Positions 18,378 through 26,903 are shown, numbered from the stretch's first letter. The stretch is DNA of 64,000 nt from Pseudoalteromonas rhizosphaerae (GCF_902498845.1 NZ_CABVLM010000008.1:1-64000); one strand, 5' to 3'. The notes: generated by a model from the sequence alone, not told the origin. Numbers and translations: made by a program.

Positions 18378-18799
18378 TATTTATTCCAGAAATCGTTGAG
18401 CTTATAAACATTTTATTCCAACCAACTCCACCAACGAGCTTAAAGGTACTCAAACAACAAATTCTGTCTCGATTCATTTAATTTATTGCGAACAACCACC
18501 ACATAAATACAATTCATTAAGGGCAACTTAAACCAGTACTGTGTTCATGCAAACTCAGTAAGCAGTGTCACTTTAAAACAGCAGAGCTAGCTATTTGAGC
18601 CAGCGCCCTAGCTTAGTGGCACTGACATAGATTGCACAGCCTGCTGCTAGCAAGTGCACAGTTCTACTGGTGTTGGTTGCACACTAAAAGCTTTTTGTAC
18701 GGTAATAAACAGGAAAAAGGCAAGACGCGGCGCAATCCATTTACGTTCTAGGTGTGGTTGGCCGGACGACGAAGTTGATGTGGAACTGTGATAATGGGT
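18378..18799. other. Gap without a recognisable gene
   Basis: About 420 bp between Rhs tip 3 and the Imm26-like gene. A short rightward frame (18378-18481) reads PEIVELINILFQ and might be the tail of a lost gene. Imperfect inverted sequence around 18555-18625 and paired TGCACA motifs near 18640-18662 suggest decayed repeat DNA. I see no gene. Confidence 0.4.
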
Positions 18800-18828
18800 G
18801 ACTCAGGATCCCGCAAGAATCCTGAGTC
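18800..18828 (-). terminator. Hairpin after the Imm26-like gene
   Basis: GACTCAGGAT (18800-18809) is the exact complement of ATCCTGAGTC (18819-18828), starting 10 bp beyond the stop of the gene at 18838. The stem is strong but there is no T-run, so it may protect the 3' end rather than terminate. Confidence 0.45.
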
Positions 18829-18837
18829 TGATGGGGT

Positions 18838-19308
18838 TTAATCTGGGGCAAGCTCCAAGCCTATAGCTTCACTAACTTTATCATCTATAGTTCTGTAGCT
18901 ATCCAAGCCATATATCCCGTGAGGTTCATATACACTTTCCAATTGGCGACCTTTATCGTCAAAATATTTCTTAAATAAAACATCATAGAAGCAATGAACC
19001 TGTAATAAGTCATCACTTGATAGAGTTTTATTTTCAACATTATTAAAATAGCCTTTTTTCCAAGGCAGTTCATTTGTTGCAATTGGGGCCAATAATATGT
19101 CAGAAGTTATTAACTCTGGAACCTCGTCATTAGTTTCAGTTTGTACTTTATATATATATATTAGTACACAATTATCAAAGCCACCAACGCTAGCCGTTAA
19201 GCTTACAACTCGCCCCCAATGGTATTTATCATCTAATATTTGAAATGAAAAAATGTCTCCAAGCGCTGGCTTTTGCTTGTTTTTTTTCAATCTTTTCATA
19301 TTTGTCAT
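18838..19308 (-). CDS. Imm26-like immunity protein for Rhs tip 2
   Basis: 156 residues. After a lysine-rich start, the segment KPALGDIFSFQILDDKYHWGRVVSL resembles the opening of the Imm26 family (a GD-x-F-x-x-x-L..Y-x-x-G-R-V pattern). No signal peptide, so it acts in the cytoplasm. The ATG follows the toxin stop codon directly (TAA then ATG), so the pair is co-translated. By position it should neutralise the GIY-YIG-like toxin end. The Imm26 assignment is by eye. Confidence 0.65.
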   Translation of the reverse strand: MTNMKRLKKNKQKPALGDIFSFQILDDKYHWGRVVSLTASVGGFDNCVLIYIYKVQTETNDEVPELITSDILLAPIATNELPWKKGYFNNVENKTLSSDDLLQVHCFYDVLFKKYFDDKGRQLESVYEPHGIYGLDSYRTIDDKVSEAIGLELAPD

Positions 19309-20310
19309 TTATAACCCCATACCTTTAAGGAAATCATTACCCCATTTTACTGCGTCGTTATAAATGGGGCGCTTAGGACTGATGCTATTTATTCTATTGA
19401 TGTATTGAGGGTTGCGCAAAATTAAGGCTTGCTCGACCGCTCTAGCTTGGTTTCTGGTTAAAGAATATGTAGTTACCTGACGCAAAGTAAACATAGAACC
19501 ATGACTTAAACCGTGCTGAGCTTGTCTTATGTTTATAGCTTGACGGGTAATACCGACGTAGACATCTTTGCTACCTTTGATACCAAGGTATACGCTCGTA
19601 TTCTTAGGTCCTTTGCCCAGCCACCTCGCAGCCAAAGAACCTGCAAGCCTAACGCCCTTACCCACTCCTGCTTCTAGTAACGGAAGTTGTGGAGCATTAG
19701 GGTCACCAAATGCTCCATAAAATAACTTATCACCCCAAGTTCTGTCTGCTATGACCTTATCGTAAATACTACTGAGGTAATTATAATCAGCAAACATTCT
19801 CTCTGTTCCGTCTTCACCAGAGTAGTCTTGCCCCCAAAGAACATTGAAGTTAGTACCTTTTAATTCCTCAGGCGAAAAATCATCAAGTGGACTTTCAGTT
19901 GTACGAGTTACATTGTTACCATCTACATTTACATTAGGGCGCTTTGAAGTACTTGATGGTGCAACTATATCGGCTGTCGCAGACATATTGCCTATCTGAA
20001 TATTAACCGTGCCATTACCGTTACCTGTCATTGTACCGACTTTCACATTGCGTTTTATGCGAGAACCTGTGACAGATTGCTTCTGAGTAATATCCGCTGT
20101 TTCACCTTTTTCAAGGTTTTCTGCAACCTCTTGACAACTTGCAGCATCATCCGCACGACAACTTGCGTACCCAGTAGGATCAGTTCCAGTCAGCGGATTA
20201 TTCATTATGTAAGAATAAGGGTTAATACTTTGGCTATTCGTTGGGCTTTGAATAACGGGGTCTACCGACATAAACCGCCCAAGGTTATAATCGTACACCC
20301 GACCGTTCAT
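19309..20310 (-). CDS. Displaced Rhs tip 2 with GIY-YIG-like nuclease end
   Basis: 333 residues. It begins at the conserved end of an Rhs core (HMNGRVYDYNLGRFMSVDP...NPYSYIMNNPLTGTDPTGY) with no YD-repeat body. A Ser/Thr/Asn-rich linker follows (about 60-150), then a C-terminal domain with VYLGIKGSKDVYVGITR, which fits the GIY-YIG strand pair, an Arg at INIRQAQHG and a Glu in ARAVEQALI that could be the metal ligand. Polymorphic toxins of the Tox-URI kind use this fold. Lacking its core, it is an orphan cassette that could be expressed only after recombination with a full rhs. The frame is open a little upstream of the ATG. Confidence 0.75.
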   Translation of the reverse strand: MNGRVYDYNLGRFMSVDPVIQSPTNSQSINPYSYIMNNPLTGTDPTGYASCRADDAASCQEVAENLEKGETADITQKQSVTGSRIKRNVKVGTMTGNGNGTVNIQIGNMSATADIVAPSSTSKRPNVNVDGNNVTRTTESPLDDFSPEELKGTNFNVLWGQDYSGEDGTERMFADYNYLSSIYDKVIADRTWGDKLFYGAFGDPNAPQLPLLEAGVGKGVRLAGSLAARWLGKGPKNTSVYLGIKGSKDVYVGITRQAINIRQAQHGLSHGSMFTLRQVTTYSLTRNQARAVEQALILRNPQYINRINSISPKRPIYNDAVKWGNDFLKGMGL

Positions 20311-20406
20311 ATGAATTAATCGGCTTAGTTTAGCAAAGGGTTTTAAAGAGCTTTTTATAGCTCTGAGGTTACAGGAATAAAATAAACTATTAAATAACTT
20401 TTAGAT

Positions 20407-20577
20407 TTAACGTGATGAGGGCTTTGGTAATTTTTTACCTGTCAGTAAATTATGACAAATCACCCAAAAGTTTACTTTTTTAATTTTTGATGGTCGATTT
20501 GGTAACGGGTAAGCACTTTCAACGTGAAAACGCATTTTACCTCGCTCTTTCCAAACCCTAAACACATCAGTCAAAGG
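20407..20577 (-). pseudogene. 3' fragment of an unrecognised gene
   Basis: The complement is open from the inner edge of the hairpin repeat at 20577 to a stop at 20407. It encodes about 56 residues with LTDVFRVWKERGKMRF and KKVNFWVICHNLLTGKKLP. The composition is protein-like and there is no start, so it is a fragment cut by the REP hairpin. The family was not recognised. Confidence 0.4.
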
Positions 20578-20632
20578 GTCAGGTCTTGCATCTTGCTTTT
20601 CACTTTAAAAGTCAAAAAGAAAGACCTGACCC
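20577..20632. repeat. REP-like hairpin, copy 2, with an extra right half at 20674-20685
   Basis: GGGTCAGGTCTT (20577-20588) and AAGACCTGACCC (20621-20632) with the same loop core as at 18322. A second right half with the same aaaaggcaaaaag lead lies 42 bp further on. Confidence 0.75.
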
Positions 20633-20689
20633 TATTTATTCCAAGACCCTATTTATTCCAAAAGGCAAAAAGAAAGACCTGACCCTACT

Positions 20690-20779
20690 CTTTCCCACGC
20701 CAATAATCATCAGTTCATTGCTACTGAACTAGCAGCACTGAAAAAAAACACATAACAAGGAAACACTAATTTCAAACAT
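20690..20779 (-). pseudogene. Broken small secreted-protein gene (second copy)
   Basis: Repeats the start of the remnant at 17210-17389: an ATG at 20779, a codon run for a signal-like stretch, then the conserved acgccaataatcatcag segment, ending at the REP right half. Internal deletions break the frame. Confidence 0.5.
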
Positions 20780-20865
20780 ATTAAACTCCCAACAACGTTA
20801 TTTTAAATTTTATAATAAAGCTTTAATCGCAATAAAAGATAAAAAAAGGAAATATCTGTCTCTAT
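20780..20865. repeat. Island repeat R2, copy
   Basis: Matches 17390-17549 and 21581-21668 (attaaactcccaacaacg, gttattttaaa, gctttaatcgcaataaaa, atatctgtctct). Its end meets the stop codon of the gene at 20866. Confidence 0.7.
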
Positions 20866-21432
20866 TTATTCTTTTAGGTAACCACTACCGATTATTAATT
20901 TTGTATTATCTTTTGCTGGGTAAAAACTGTGCCAGTCATAATTTTCGAATAAAACAACTTGTCTGTTTTTTTTATCAACATAAATATAGCGAACTTTGGG
21001 TTTACTTGAAATTTCTAAAGTGACAGCTAAGTTCTGCCAGTTATCTATAAAGTCCGCACTACATATAGGTAATTTATAAAGGCCATCGATTAAATTAAGC
21101 AGCTTATTGAAGTGACTACCTTCATGTTCAACTGATGGTGTTTTATCTATACTATAACTAATATCATAACGTTCACTTCGGTAATTATGTACTTCAAAAG
21201 TACGTGCTCCAATATTAATCTTTTCCTTGCTAATAAACTCTCCTTTGGCCGTTAATATGTCACGCTCAAATAAAACTTTTGATTCCGTTTCAATCTGAAA
21301 CTGTTTGAACGGTACCTTTAAATCAGTAACATAATTAAGATCTATAAGTTTTATTGCCTCTATTGTTTTTTCACATGAAAAAGCCACTGATGAAATACTT
21401 ATCATTAGTAATATCAATAATCTTACCAACAT
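20866..21432 (-). CDS. Secreted protein, candidate orphan immunity protein
   Basis: About 188 residues from the ATG at 21432, which opens a signal peptide (MLVRLLILLMISISSVAFS, Cys next); a frame to 21450 is also open. The mature protein is mixed alpha/beta with KVRYIYVDKKNRQVVLFENYDWHSF and two Cys. I recognise no family. It sits directly after another secreted gene and a REP/R2 pair and has no toxin of its own beside it, as expected of an orphan immunity gene left by a lost Rhs tip. Confidence 0.5.
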   Translation of the reverse strand: MLVRLLILLMISISSVAFSCEKTIEAIKLIDLNYVTDLKVPFKQFQIETESKVLFERDILTAKGEFISKEKINIGARTFEVHNYRSERYDISYSIDKTPSVEHEGSHFNKLLNLIDGLYKLPICSADFIDNWQNLAVTLEISSKPKVRYIYVDKKNRQVVLFENYDWHSFYPAKDNTKLIIGSGYLKE

Positions 21433-21513
21433 CTCATTGTATCCCCGCATTTTGGTGCAACGTCCCTTATATAAGACTTTTCAATTTCATTTATTGAATG
21501 TGCACACCTGCAA

Positions 21514-21569
21514 GGTCAGGTCTTACATCTTGCCTTTTATTATAAAAGTCAAAAAGAAAGACCTGACCC
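21514..21569. repeat. REP-like hairpin, copy 3
   Basis: GGTCAGGTCTT (21514-21524) and AAGACCTGACC (21558-21568) enclose the acatcttgccttttattataaaagtc loop core seen in the other copies. It separates two candidate immunity genes. Confidence 0.7.
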
Positions 21570-21580
21570 TACTAATTCTA

Positions 21581-21668
21581 TATTAAACTCTCAACAACGT
21601 TATTTTAACTATTACTACAAAACTGTAATCGCAAATAAAATACAAAGGAAAATAGAAAGACCTGACCC
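21581..21668. repeat. Island repeat R2, copy, ending in a REP right half
   Basis: Carries attaaactctcaacaacg, gttattttaactattactac and ctgtaatcgcaaataaaa, and ends with AAGACCTGACCC (21657-21668), 22 bp beyond the stop of the gene at 21691. Confidence 0.7.
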
Positions 21669-21690
21669 CACCATTTCTAATTTATGAGTT

Positions 21691-22266
21691 TCAGTAACCT
21701 ACACAGAATGCACTAACAAATCCATCATCTGCATTCAAATCAACTATTTCATCTTCTTTAAAGGGAATAACTAAAATACCATAACCAAATATTCCATCAT
21801 CAATTTCACCATTACTCTTAAAAGCAAAAATATACTTTTCTACATTTTGATAATGGATTAAAAAGGTCTTACAATTACTTTTATATTCTGACTTACCAAC
21901 CAGACTAACTTCCACACCTTCTTCAAAAACAGTACTAAATAAAGGAAGTGTAAAATAATTAAGAGAACCCAAATATTTATTAAAAGAAGCTAATTTGTCA
22001 CTAAATGATTTTTTTGGCTCATTTACAGTGTTAATAAACTGTTCTAAAATAAAGTTGATTTTACTATAAGTAACATTTGTTCTTACATTATTGTAAAAAA
22101 GCACATCTTGGACTTCAAAACCAAAAGCGTTACAAGTTTCAAAACTTAAAACCTCAACACCATTAACATTTTGCTTACCATTAAATTTACAAAAATCACT
22201 AAAAAGCTCTTGAGAAAAGCTTTTATTGGTAATAAATAATAAAGATAACAAAAAATAATATTTCAT
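21691..22266 (-). CDS. Secreted protein, candidate immunity to Rhs tip 1
   Basis: 191 residues with a signal peptide (MKYYFLLSLLFITNKSFS) and four mature Cys. It starts 35 bp after the stop of Rhs tip 1, the immunity position. If it protects the cell, a periplasmic location suggests that the toxin acts in the periplasm or on the envelope. No family was recognised. Repeat R2 follows its stop. Confidence 0.5.
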   Translation of the reverse strand: MKYYFLLSLLFITNKSFSQELFSDFCKFNGKQNVNGVEVLSFETCNAFGFEVQDVLFYNNVRTNVTYSKINFILEQFINTVNEPKKSFSDKLASFNKYLGSLNYFTLPLFSTVFEEGVEVSLVGKSEYKSNCKTFLIHYQNVEKYIFAFKSNGEIDDGIFGYGILVIPFKEDEIVDLNADDGFVSAFCVGY

Positions 22267-22301
22267 AATTTAATCTCCAGCAGAATTCGATGCTCTTTTT
22301 C

Positions 22302-23615
22302 CTAAAGTATAAAAAGCAAGCTGAACTGCATTCTCATTCGCGCGTTATTGTAACTAACCAAAAACTGAGTAGATTGGGAGCCACTGCTCGATATAGACAC
22401 TAGTGTAGCAAGAGTTTGAAATGCGCCAACTACCTCACCAGCAACACCACCTATCATATTGATATTCAGGCTTGAGTACATATCAAGTGTCCCTCGGTAG
22501 ATTATATTGATTCCCCCTGACGACATATTACTCCCGATCTTAGTAGCTCCTAATTGAACTTGCCTCTTAGTTAAACCCATTGACTTTGAAAGCTCTTTCC
22601 CAGAATACTCCCTGCCCTCAATGATTTCTTCTAAAGTTGCCAACCTTAATCTCGCTTCATCTCTTGTTGATGCGCTTCTATTTAAATACCTTATATTTTG
22701 TAACTCATCATTTATCGTATCAACAGTGCCATAATTATTCTTTGCAAATTCAGCGGCCCTTTCCGCATTATACCACCATTGCATTGCTGAGGTGACGGCA
22801 CCATTGGCAAACTTTCCACCCGTAAGTTTAGACACTGTGCCACCAACTAAGCCTGCAATCGCTGTTCTTCTAACTGCATCTGCATAAGTTCCGGTTTTCG
22901 GATTCATAAATCCTTTCATACTGGCGGTGACTAAATAACTGACAAAGCCATGACCAAATTTACCACCTTGCAAGACAGCAGAAACGCCACCTACCATCGC
23001 ATGCGATGCCACATTTTGAACAGCAGTCCACCCACCAACATCAAAGTCTAATTTAGCACCAATTTCCCCTGAAACAGCCATGGTTAAACTAGCAATTACA
23101 TAAGACTTTATAGCTGCACCAAAACTACCTGTGACTGCATAGGTTTTTAAGCCTTGATATAACGGTAATGCATAAGGTGCCCAAATCCCTATTGCTATAC
23201 TTACTGCCGCATCGAGTATCGGAATACTGGCAATGGCTTTGAGTATTGATGTAAGCCCCGTTATTTTCATTAGCTTTTTCAAGAAATAACCGCTGGGGTC
23301 GTTATAGGTCAGTGGGTTATTTAGCACATAACTATAGCGGTTATGACTTTGCGTTAAATTAGGGAACTGAACAAAGGGATCCGCTTGTAAAAAACGACCT
23401 ATATTGGCATCATAAATACGGCCATTCATGTGGATGACTTCCAGCTCATCCATTTGTTCGTGGCCGGTGAAGCTGCGCATTTGCGACAATAACATCGCAT
23501 TGCTGGTGAGCGCTTGGCTTGTATAAACTTGTTGCTGCTTGCCCCACGGATCATAAATGTATTGGCCAATGCCTTTACCTTGTTGATCTGTAATAAGCAC
23601 CGTAGAGCCAAGCAT
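22302..23615 (-). CDS. Displaced Rhs tip 1 with unknown toxin end
   Basis: 437 residues from the ATG in DMLGSTVLITDQQGKG; the frame stays open to about 23740, so the gene has lost its 5' part. It keeps the last Rhs core repeats (IGQYIYDPWGK, HMNGRIYDANIGRFLQADP, NNPLTYNDPSGYF), then a Gly/Ala-rich pre-toxin region with hydrophobic runs (about 115-260), then SAMQWWYNAERAAEFAKNNYG and a C-terminal domain of about 140 residues with GLTKRQVQLGATKIGS. The toxin domain is not one I recognise. An immunity-like gene follows. It is probably an orphan module. Confidence 0.7.
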   Translation of the reverse strand: MLGSTVLITDQQGKGIGQYIYDPWGKQQQVYTSQALTSNAMLLSQMRSFTGHEQMDELEVIHMNGRIYDANIGRFLQADPFVQFPNLTQSHNRYSYVLNNPLTYNDPSGYFLKKLMKITGLTSILKAIASIPILDAAVSIAIGIWAPYALPLYQGLKTYAVTGSFGAAIKSYVIASLTMAVSGEIGAKLDFDVGGWTAVQNVASHAMVGGVSAVLQGGKFGHGFVSYLVTASMKGFMNPKTGTYADAVRRTAIAGLVGGTVSKLTGGKFANGAVTSAMQWWYNAERAAEFAKNNYGTVDTINDELQNIRYLNRSASTRDEARLRLATLEEIIEGREYSGKELSKSMGLTKRQVQLGATKIGSNMSSGGINIIYRGTLDMYSSLNINMIGGVAGEVVGAFQTLATLVSISSSGSQSTQFLVSYNNARMRMQFSLLFIL

Positions 23616-23854
23616 ATCTGTATGGGCTACTTGTACTTTTTGTACTTGTCCTTCAATTTGGCTTAGTTCAGAAGAAAAGGGACAGCCATATATTTTTGAT
23701 TTCCCATAATAGCTATCTGTCGTTAAAGTTACACTCCCACCCGATTAAGCTACTCACTTAACCAAACCATCCAGCTTGTCTCAAATTATCATTTAAAGCG
23801 TTATTATAAACCGAGCTAAATAATATAATTACCATTTTAAATTAATATGAAAAT

Positions 23855-24283
23855 CTAATTTCCCCCACTCCAATTCTTAACTAACTTCTCAAACGGAATA
23901 TCTACCGAAAGCACGCACACTTCTCCATAACCACTTTCATTTGAACGATATTCAAAATTAGCTATTAATTCAGAATATAAATTAGAATCAAACCAAATTG
24001 CAGAGACAACGAATTTATTATTTTCTTTATACTCTTCAATTTTAGAGTATAAAGATAATCGACTATCTTTTTTATTAAGTAAAAACATTACACTTTCAAT
24101 CTTCAAGCCTGAAAATTCTTTAGGATAAAAAACATACAGCTGCGTTGCATCGTTGAAAATAGTTTCTGACTTATAAACATATTCAATCAAATTTTCTTTT
24201 TTTGGACAACCATTCAGCGCTTTATTAATAAAGACTTCATTTGAGGTAATTGCTGCCATCATTACAAAAATTACATTAATCAT
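23855..24283 (-). CDS. Small protein of the Rhs island, possible orphan immunity
   Basis: 142 residues. A hydrophobic start (MINVIFVMMAAITSNEVFIN) could be a short signal or anchor. The rest is mixed, with YKSETIFNDATQLYVFYPKEFSG and SGYGEVCVLSVDIPFEKLVKNW. It precedes the truncated Rhs tip 1 in the same direction and lies just downstream of decayed Rhs core DNA, consistent with an orphan immunity gene. The family was not recognised. Confidence 0.45.
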   Translation of the reverse strand: MINVIFVMMAAITSNEVFINKALNGCPKKENLIEYVYKSETIFNDATQLYVFYPKEFSGLKIESVMFLLNKKDSRLSLYSKIEEYKENNKFVVSAIWFDSNLYSELIANFEYRSNESGYGEVCVLSVDIPFEKLVKNWSGGN

Positions 24284-24329
24284 TTTTTACACTCGACCTA
24301 TACTCTTTGAAATTACAGATTCAGGTTTA

Positions 24330-24700
24330 TTGCTTCATAACACTACTTATATGCCAGCATCGAAAAACCGTCACTGAGGAATTATGACAAGCTATTATGA
24401 AGCAAGTGATCTGAACCCTATTTGTTCGTGGTTTTTGTGCAGTCAATTTCTTCTTCGTAAAGTTTGTCGCTGTAATACGTGGTGTCATTGGCGTTCACTT
24501 ACATAAAACGCTGATGTTGCGGGCCACAAGTAAAGTTGAGGGTTTGCACATCTTTTAATATTTACGTGGGTTTACCCATAGCGTTATAGCTCGCGCTGGT
24601 GAAGCCGTCACCTCACGTCATGTTTCCACGGAAGTTTTAGCTAAAGGTGCGCCAACTACCGCTACGTACAGGTATTTACTCTAATTCAAGTTCAAATAAG
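24330..24700 (-). pseudogene. Decayed Rhs core fragment
   Basis: Reading the complement gives FTSASYNAMGKPT, then after a stop ILKDVQTLNFTCGPQHQRFM, then VNANDTTYYSDKLYEEEIDCTKTTNK. These are typical YD-repeat core words, interrupted by in-frame stops. It is the remains of a full rhs gene whose tip may be the one now at 22302. Confidence 0.6.
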
Positions 24701-24716
24701 TTGACAGGCAAAAAGA

Positions 24717-24728
24717 AAGACCTGACAC
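24717..24728. repeat. REP right half AAGACCTGACAC
   Basis: The half-site differs at one base from the other copies and has the same ggcaaaaagaaag lead. It lies 15 bp beyond the stop of the gene at 24743. Confidence 0.55.
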
Positions 24729-24742
24729 GATTTATTTTTCTT

Positions 24743-24994
24743 CTAATCAACAATTTCTAAAAAAATTAAAATTCTAAATGCAATTGCAAATACTAAAAGT
24801 GATAAACCTAAATAAAAAGCAATTCTAAGTGGCAAAAATACGTCATCTTCATACTTACGTTTTCTATAAAAAAATAAAAAAAGTGTATTTATAATGAAAA
24901 GTAGAAGATAAATATAAAAATGACTCTTTAGCGTCATCAATAAAACCACTAATTGGATTATAAGAAAAAACCACGTTAAAGCTATTATAATCAT
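24743..24994 (-). CDS. Small membrane protein, possible orphan immunity
   Basis: 83 residues with three hydrophobic spans (about 2-21, 26-43 and 56-78) separated by a basic FYRKRKYEDD loop. It lies next to a REP half-site, as the other immunity-like genes do. There is no toxin beside it. The family was not recognised. Confidence 0.4.
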   Translation of the reverse strand: MIIIALTWFFLIIQLVVLLMTLKSHFYIYLLLFIINTLFLFFYRKRKYEDDVFLPLRIAFYLGLSLLVFAIAFRILIFLEIVD

Positions 24995-25376
24995 CCCCCT
25001 TAATTTTTTATTCCCGATAAAGCAGGTTTATTCATTAGTTTATTCGAATTGGTTTAAATCCACTGAAATAATTGATGTTGCTAAGATGAACTGGTTCCTT
25101 AAAATAGCATCAAGCAAGTACTCAATTTGAACACTAAATCTCATTGTAAATTTAAGTCCCCCCCAATTCAATTTATGCAACTCAACTGTAAGCTGTCTTA
25201 CTTGTTGTCCATAGCCCCTACTCCCACTACATGTTAGCTCAGTTTTAAATCATATTCTTATATGATTAACCGACTGATTAATAAAATATTTAAAGTTATA
25301 TATATGAAAAATTAATAACTAAAGCCATAACAAAAGTAATAGCAATAAAGTTATCTATGATTAACTTTCTACTATA
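24995..25376. other. AT-rich gap without a recognised gene
   Basis: About 380 bp between the Rhs island and the MocR regulator. A 34-codon leftward frame (25042-25145, starting MRFSVQIEYLLD) is too short to trust. I see no repeat or RNA gene. Confidence 0.4.
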
Positions 25377-26852
25377 TTATTTTCGTACACTGGCATACAA
25401 CTCCTGCATTACAAGCTGTAAACCTTGCTGCATCTTCTCGCTCGATTGTCCTGCAAAACCAAGCCGAGCATAGCTATAGTTTATGGGTTTTAAGCTACGT
25501 ACTGAGTTGGTAAAGTAAAACTCGGCTTGGGTTTGTAAATATATACCTTGCTTTGCTAACTGCGCTTTTAAGTGCTGAGTGTCTTTATTAAAGTTGACCC
25601 ACATCGCCATACCGCCGTCGGGCTTTTTATATTCTATAGGATGCCCAAGTGCTTGTAGCTCTATTAAATAGGCATCCATCGCTTCATAGCGCTGTTTATA
25701 CAGTTTGGTCATACGCTTTAAATGGCGTTCAAAGCCACCTTCTTTCATCCAGTGCGCCACAGCTAATTGCATGATCACATCGTTCTTATGGTTAATCAGC
25801 TGCTTCCACGCAGTTAATTGCGCTAATACTTCAGGCGCTGCGCAGATATAACCGATACGTGCGGCTGAAAACATAATCTTTGAAAACGTCGATAGATAAA
25901 TAACAATGCCCGCAGGGTCATCGGCGGCCATGGGTTGTAATGGCTGACAGCGATAATGAAATTCATGGTCGTAGTCATCTTCGATGATCATCACGTTATG
26001 GGCATAACACAGTTGATAAATTTGCAAGCGCCGCGTTGGCGATAAGGTCACGGTAGTTGGATATTGGTGCAGCGGCGTTAAGTACAGCATTTTAATTGGA
26101 TAACATTCTAGCTGGGCTTTTAAATCATCAACACATAAGCCTTCATCGTCTTGTTTTATATCAACTAATTGCGCGCCACAAGCAGCAAATGCTTGCCTTG
26201 CTGGCGGATAACCTAACGTTTCGACTGCGACAAAATCATCTTTTTTTATAAACGCTTTTGCGATTAAGAACAGTGCTTCTTGCGAGCCATTGCAGATCAA
26301 TACGTCGCTTACGTTTAAATTACGCGCTTTGTATAAGTAATCACAAATATGAGCTTTTAATTGCTCGTTACCACTGACCTGCCCATAATGCAGTTGATTG
26401 ATATCTAAGTGATTACACACATGGCTGACGGAGCGTTTAAATTCTTTTTGTGGGAAACTGGCAAGATCAGGCAAGCCACCAGCAAAGTTATATTTATACG
26501 CAGTTAAATCCATTCCAGCAGCGGGCACAGCCAATGTTTTAGCAAATTGATAAGGTTTTGCTTTCAGTATTGGAGTACTTGAGGTACTAACACTACTTTG
26601 AATGGGCAATGACTTGGTGATCCGATAACCTGAGCGCTGCCGAGATTCAAGCCAGCCTTCCGCTACTAATAATTGCAATGCATTCATCACTGTATGGCGA
26701 TTGAGCTGATAAGTGTTTGCCATGACACGCGCCGAGCTGAGTTTTACCCCTGGCGCAAGCTTGCCTTGCATTATGGCACTGCGTATCGCGCTGGCTAGTT
26801 GCAAATATTTGGCAGGCTCTGACTCATCAAATTCAATAACTAACGGCTGCAT
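25377..26852 (-). CDS. MocR-family regulator (GntR HTH fused to aminotransferase-like domain)
   Basis: 491 residues. A winged-helix GntR domain at about 10-75 (LASAIRSAIMQGKLAPGVKLSSARVMANTY...NALQLLVAEGWL) is joined by a linker to a fold-type I PLP domain. The PLP-binding Lys is expected in YLSTFSKIMFSAARIGY (near residue 320). GSQEALFLIAKAF and IIEDDYDHEFHY are fold-I landmarks. Members use PLP or an amino compound as effector and usually regulate the adjacent divergent gene, here the GNAT/PaiB pair. Direct repeats in the 105-bp gap are a candidate operator. Confidence 0.9.
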   Translation of the reverse strand: MQPLVIEFDESEPAKYLQLASAIRSAIMQGKLAPGVKLSSARVMANTYQLNRHTVMNALQLLVAEGWLESRQRSGYRITKSLPIQSSVSTSSTPILKAKPYQFAKTLAVPAAGMDLTAYKYNFAGGLPDLASFPQKEFKRSVSHVCNHLDINQLHYGQVSGNEQLKAHICDYLYKARNLNVSDVLICNGSQEALFLIAKAFIKKDDFVAVETLGYPPARQAFAACGAQLVDIKQDDEGLCVDDLKAQLECYPIKMLYLTPLHQYPTTVTLSPTRRLQIYQLCYAHNVMIIEDDYDHEFHYRCQPLQPMAADDPAGIVIYLSTFSKIMFSAARIGYICAAPEVLAQLTAWKQLINHKNDVIMQLAVAHWMKEGGFERHLKRMTKLYKQRYEAMDAYLIELQALGHPIEYKKPDGGMAMWVNFNKDTQHLKAQLAKQGIYLQTQAEFYFTNSVRSLKPINYSYARLGFAGQSSEKMQQGLQLVMQELYASVRK

Positions 26853-26870
26853 TACGACTCCAAAAACACT

Positions 26871-26903
26871 CTAAACTGGTCTAGTTAAAAAGCTAAAACT
26901 GGT
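26871..26903. promoter_or_regulatory. Direct repeats CTAAA-ACTGGT, candidate MocR operator
   Basis: CTAAACTGGT (26871-26880) recurs as CTAAAACTGGT (26893-26903), about two helical turns apart, in the gap between the regulator gene and the GNAT gene it faces. MocR proteins characteristically bind spaced direct repeats. That this one does so is inference. Confidence 0.5.

Noticed and set aside
18209-18481. Rightward 90-residue gene
   Set aside because: Its first part is antisense to the Rhs tip remnant and the middle is the REP hairpin. Only the last 35 codons could be real.
18510-18700. Integron attC site
   Set aside because: Imperfect inverted sequence is present, but the GTTRRRY and RYYYAAC core sites were not found.
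25042-25145. 34-codon leftward gene
   Set aside because: Too short, no clear ribosome site, no recognised family.
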